Shown here piece after piece: positions 5,296 through 7,005 of a stretch of 7,005 bases of DNA (within the stretch, counting starts at the first letter, position 1; each line of letters begins with the position of its first letter). The notes under the pieces were generated by a model. The model saw only the letters and a program-made list of their open reading frames with translations, made no database searches and had not been told where the DNA came from. The stretch is from Oscillospiraceae bacterium (GTDB lineage: Bacteria > Bacillota_A > Clostridia > Oscillospirales > Acutalibacteraceae): the NCBI GenBank assembly GCA_003519645.1, contig DOWI01000111.1:447-7451 (forward strand), given 5' to 3'. Made by a program: the position numbers and the translations under genes.

Positions 5296-6654
5296 TCAGC
5301 TGTTTTCTTTTATCGACTTGACAGCCTTGGGGAGCGCGTCGGCTGCATCCTGTATACTGGACGTAACAGCAACCAGACGCTTGACAATATCCGCGAGTGA
5401 ATGATCCATTTGGGCAAGCGCAGATGAAATTGATTTTTCCATACCGACTTCAAAGCGGCTTGCTGAAAGGTCAACACCGTCGTTAAACGAACTGACGTTA
5501 TTGCTAAGCTGCTGGGTAATAAACTGTAGATTGGTAATATGCCCCTGCAGGGTATCGTTCATTTGGGTGAGGTTCTGAGCCAAGCTGTTTGAACAGGTCT
5601 CTGTGCTGTATACAATTTTTTGGCACTGTTCGGCTATGGAATCTGACATGGTCTGGGTCACACTTCCCAGCTTTTCGTTAATATTATTGCCGAAATCATC
5701 ATAGCTGCTTGAAATTCCGCTTGCAAACTGGGTGGCTGAATTCTGAATCTTTTCCGCAATATCGGCAAGGTTTGTAACAGTGCCGCTAATCAATTCGGTG
5801 GTAGTACCCAGATTCATGCTCAATTCGGAAACAACAGCTTTTGCGGAAACCTCGGCACTTTGCTGCATCGATTGGATGGCGTCATTAAATAGACCGGCGG
5901 TTCTTTCATTCTGTTCTGAAAGCAGTTGTGCAGATCTGTCGGTAAGCTGTTGAATATTCCGGGTGGTTTCGGATAATGCAAGAACAGATTCTTTATTTTG
6001 CGCAATTCGATTATTCATTTCCGTAAAAGAATTTGCGGTACTGTCAAACATCTCACCCAGCATCCCCAGCTTACTGCTGAGAAGCTCTGAAGATTCCGAC
6101 ACTGTTACTGCGATTGCATTGGCTTGTTCATATACATTGCTGAACCGCAATGATAATTGCTGAATGTTGGTGCTAATATATTCCAGGTTTGCTGAAAAGC
6201 TTTCAGTGGTCTCCTGAAGCGATGCAATGATACCGGCTTCCTGCTGAATATAGTCACGGGTTTTGGACGCAAAAAGCTCGGCAAGGACGTCGGCAATTTC
6301 AACCATTCCCGTCTCTTGACGATTCACCACTGCTTCCGAAAGTTTTGTAACTGTAGCAGAAGCCTCGTTGACTGCCGGCAGGAGGTTCTGTGACAAAAGA
6401 TCGGTGTACAGATTATTGACCCGTTCAAAAAGCACGCTGTCGGTGTAGACGGTTAGTTTTTCGGCCAACAGCTCTGAGGCATTTGAAAAAATGGTTTCCT
6501 GCGTCTTAACAAGATCTTTCATCATGTTTTCACGTGCTTTTCGGTTCATTTTTGCCTGAACCAGTAAGAAAACAATTAAAAGAATGATAAAACCCATAAA
6601 AATGAGTGATAGAATTACTGCTTCATTCGCAAGTATGTTTTTAATAAAATCCAC
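5296..6654 (-). CDS. Membrane-anchored long coiled-coil protein, function unknown
   Basis: This is a 452-residue protein with one N-terminal membrane segment (about 12-33) followed at once by basic residues (K35, R38, K39, R41). By the positive-inside rule the remaining 410 residues are cytoplasmic. That region is rich in Ser, Thr, Asn, Gln and Leu with heptad-like spacing. In the whole protein there are only two prolines (P93, P442) and no tryptophan, which suggests a very long, nearly uninterrupted helical rod. It superficially resembles chemotaxis receptor cytoplasmic regions, but the conserved hairpin-tip signature and a HAMP domain are absent, as is the RmuC nuclease domain. The last 45 residues, containing ALAQMDHSLADIVKRL and a final LPKAV, form the most distinctive segment. 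The start is GTG at 6654, with AGGAGGAG at 5-base spacing. It is the first gene of the unit, directly behind a good promoter. A scaffold or mechanical linker is a guess. Confidence 0.85.
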   Translation of the reverse strand: MDFIKNILANEAVILSLIFMGFIILLIVFLLVQAKMNRKARENMMKDLVKTQETIFSNASELLAEKLTVYTDSVLFERVNNLYTDLLSQNLLPAVNEASATVTKLSEAVVNRQETGMVEIADVLAELFASKTRDYIQQEAGIIASLQETTESFSANLEYISTNIQQLSLRFSNVYEQANAIAVTVSESSELLSSKLGMLGEMFDSTANSFTEMNNRIAQNKESVLALSETTRNIQQLTDRSAQLLSEQNERTAGLFNDAIQSMQQSAEVSAKAVVSELSMNLGTTTELISGTVTNLADIAEKIQNSATQFASGISSSYDDFGNNINEKLGSVTQTMSDSIAEQCQKIVYSTETCSNSLAQNLTQMNDTLQGHITNLQFITQQLSNNVSSFNDGVDLSASRFEVGMEKSISSALAQMDHSLADIVKRLVAVTSSIQDAADALPKAVKSIKENS

Positions 6655-6659
6655 GAAAA

Positions 6660-6667
6660 CTCCTCCT
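6660..6667 (-). promoter_or_regulatory. Ribosome binding site of the coiled-coil gene
   Basis: AGGAGGAG on the minus strand stands 5 bases before a GTG start at 6654. The near-perfect site supports the GTG codon. Confidence 0.85.
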
Positions 6668-6708
6668 AGTATGCTAAATTTCAGGAAGATAGCTACAAAT
6701 TATATTTA

Positions 6709-6737
6709 ATTATACATCATAATAACTTATATTTCAA
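6709..6737 (-). promoter_or_regulatory. Sigma-A promoter of the two-gene minus-strand unit
   Basis: On the minus strand TTGAAA (6732-6737) and a consensus TATAAT (6709-6714) are separated by exactly 17 bases. Transcription would start near 6702, giving a leader of about 48 bases. The surrounding 6670-6790 is very AT-rich, as expected for a promoter region. The box quality suggests basal housekeeping expression; no operator is evident beside it. Confidence 0.78.
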
Positions 6738-6852
6738 TTTATTTTAGTATGTACGAAAATATTTATGAATATTATTTATAGATATATTGTTTGAATGATT
6801 ACGGGATATAAGTGATCAAGCTGCAAGCCGAATGTTTCAACCAATAGTCGAG

Positions 6853-6898
6853 ATAATAAAAGCTAGGGAAACAGTTACATTTCCCTGGCTTTTATTAT
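6853..6898. terminator. Long hairpin, probable terminator
   Basis: A 19-bp stem pairs 6853-6871 with 6880-6898 around an 8-base loop, with the core AGGGAAA/TTTCCCT flanked by AAAA and TTTT. The single irregular position is a U-G pair on the + strand RNA but an A-C mismatch on the minus strand RNA, so the fold is slightly better for + transcription. It is placed to back up termination of the tRNA gene (minus) or to block + transcription entering it; no + strand gene precedes it in the window. Confidence 0.7.
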
Positions 6899-6902
6899 AG
6901 AA

Positions 6903-6935
6903 AATCCACCCGACATTCTAAAATCGCGGGTGGAT

Positions 6936-6936
<1 letters not shown>
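6903..6936 (-). terminator. Terminator of the tRNA-Thr gene
   Basis: A perfect 10-bp stem pairs 6903-6912 with 6927-6936 and begins at the last base of the encoded CCA. On the minus strand the stem is followed by TTTTC. The 14-base loop and short T run make it a moderate terminator, with the longer hairpin at 6853-6898 behind it. Confidence 0.65.

Positions 6937-7005
<69 letters not shown>

Noticed and set aside
5296..6654. Chemotaxis receptor or RmuC identity for the coiled-coil protein
   Set aside because: There is no conserved receptor hairpin tip, no HAMP or sensor domain, and no RmuC nuclease region; only composition and coiled-coil pattern are shared.
6812..6847. A + strand 11-codon frame before the hairpin at 6853, as the tail of a lost gene
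   Set aside because: An in-frame stop precedes it directly and the peptide has no recognisable character.

Overview
The window looks like a chromosomal segment of a low-to-moderate GC Gram-positive bacterium, most likely a member of the Clostridia. The reasons are strong AGGAGG-type ribosome sites, GTG and TTG starts, compact sigma-A promoters, U-tract hairpin terminators, and type IV pilus genes of the kind found in Clostridia. I cannot name a genus or species.

Left edge (1-168): the last 41 codons of a phosphoglucomutase/phosphomannomutase-family gene on the + strand, closed by a hairpin terminator that also suits the gene arriving from the other side.

Type IV pilus block (207-4023): a prepilin peptidase gene (minus strand) is divergent from pilB and pilT (plus strand). 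PilD cleaves and methylates prepilins, PilB drives pilus extension and PilT drives retraction, so together they are the processing enzyme and both motors of a retractile pilus. The roughly 240-base divergent region holds a good promoter for pilB, a weaker candidate for pilD and a perfect 11-bp inverted repeat. No pilin, platform protein (PilC) or alignment-complex gene is in the window, and pilB-pilT ends at a very strong terminator, so the rest of the machine must lie elsewhere.

Minus-strand two-gene unit (4033-6737): a good sigma-A promoter drives a 452-residue single-pass membrane protein with a very long predicted helical cytoplasmic region. It is followed, after a 24-bp perfect palindrome, by a 379-residue soluble protein I do not recognise. 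The unit ends at the terminator shared with pilT. This pair is the only candidate here for an undescribed system. Its function is open, and a loose comparison with Zorya defence components is given below only as a test to run.

Right edge (6853-7005): two hairpins and most of a tRNA-Thr(GGT) gene on the minus strand, cut by the window end. I saw no CRISPR array, insertion sequence or phage gene.
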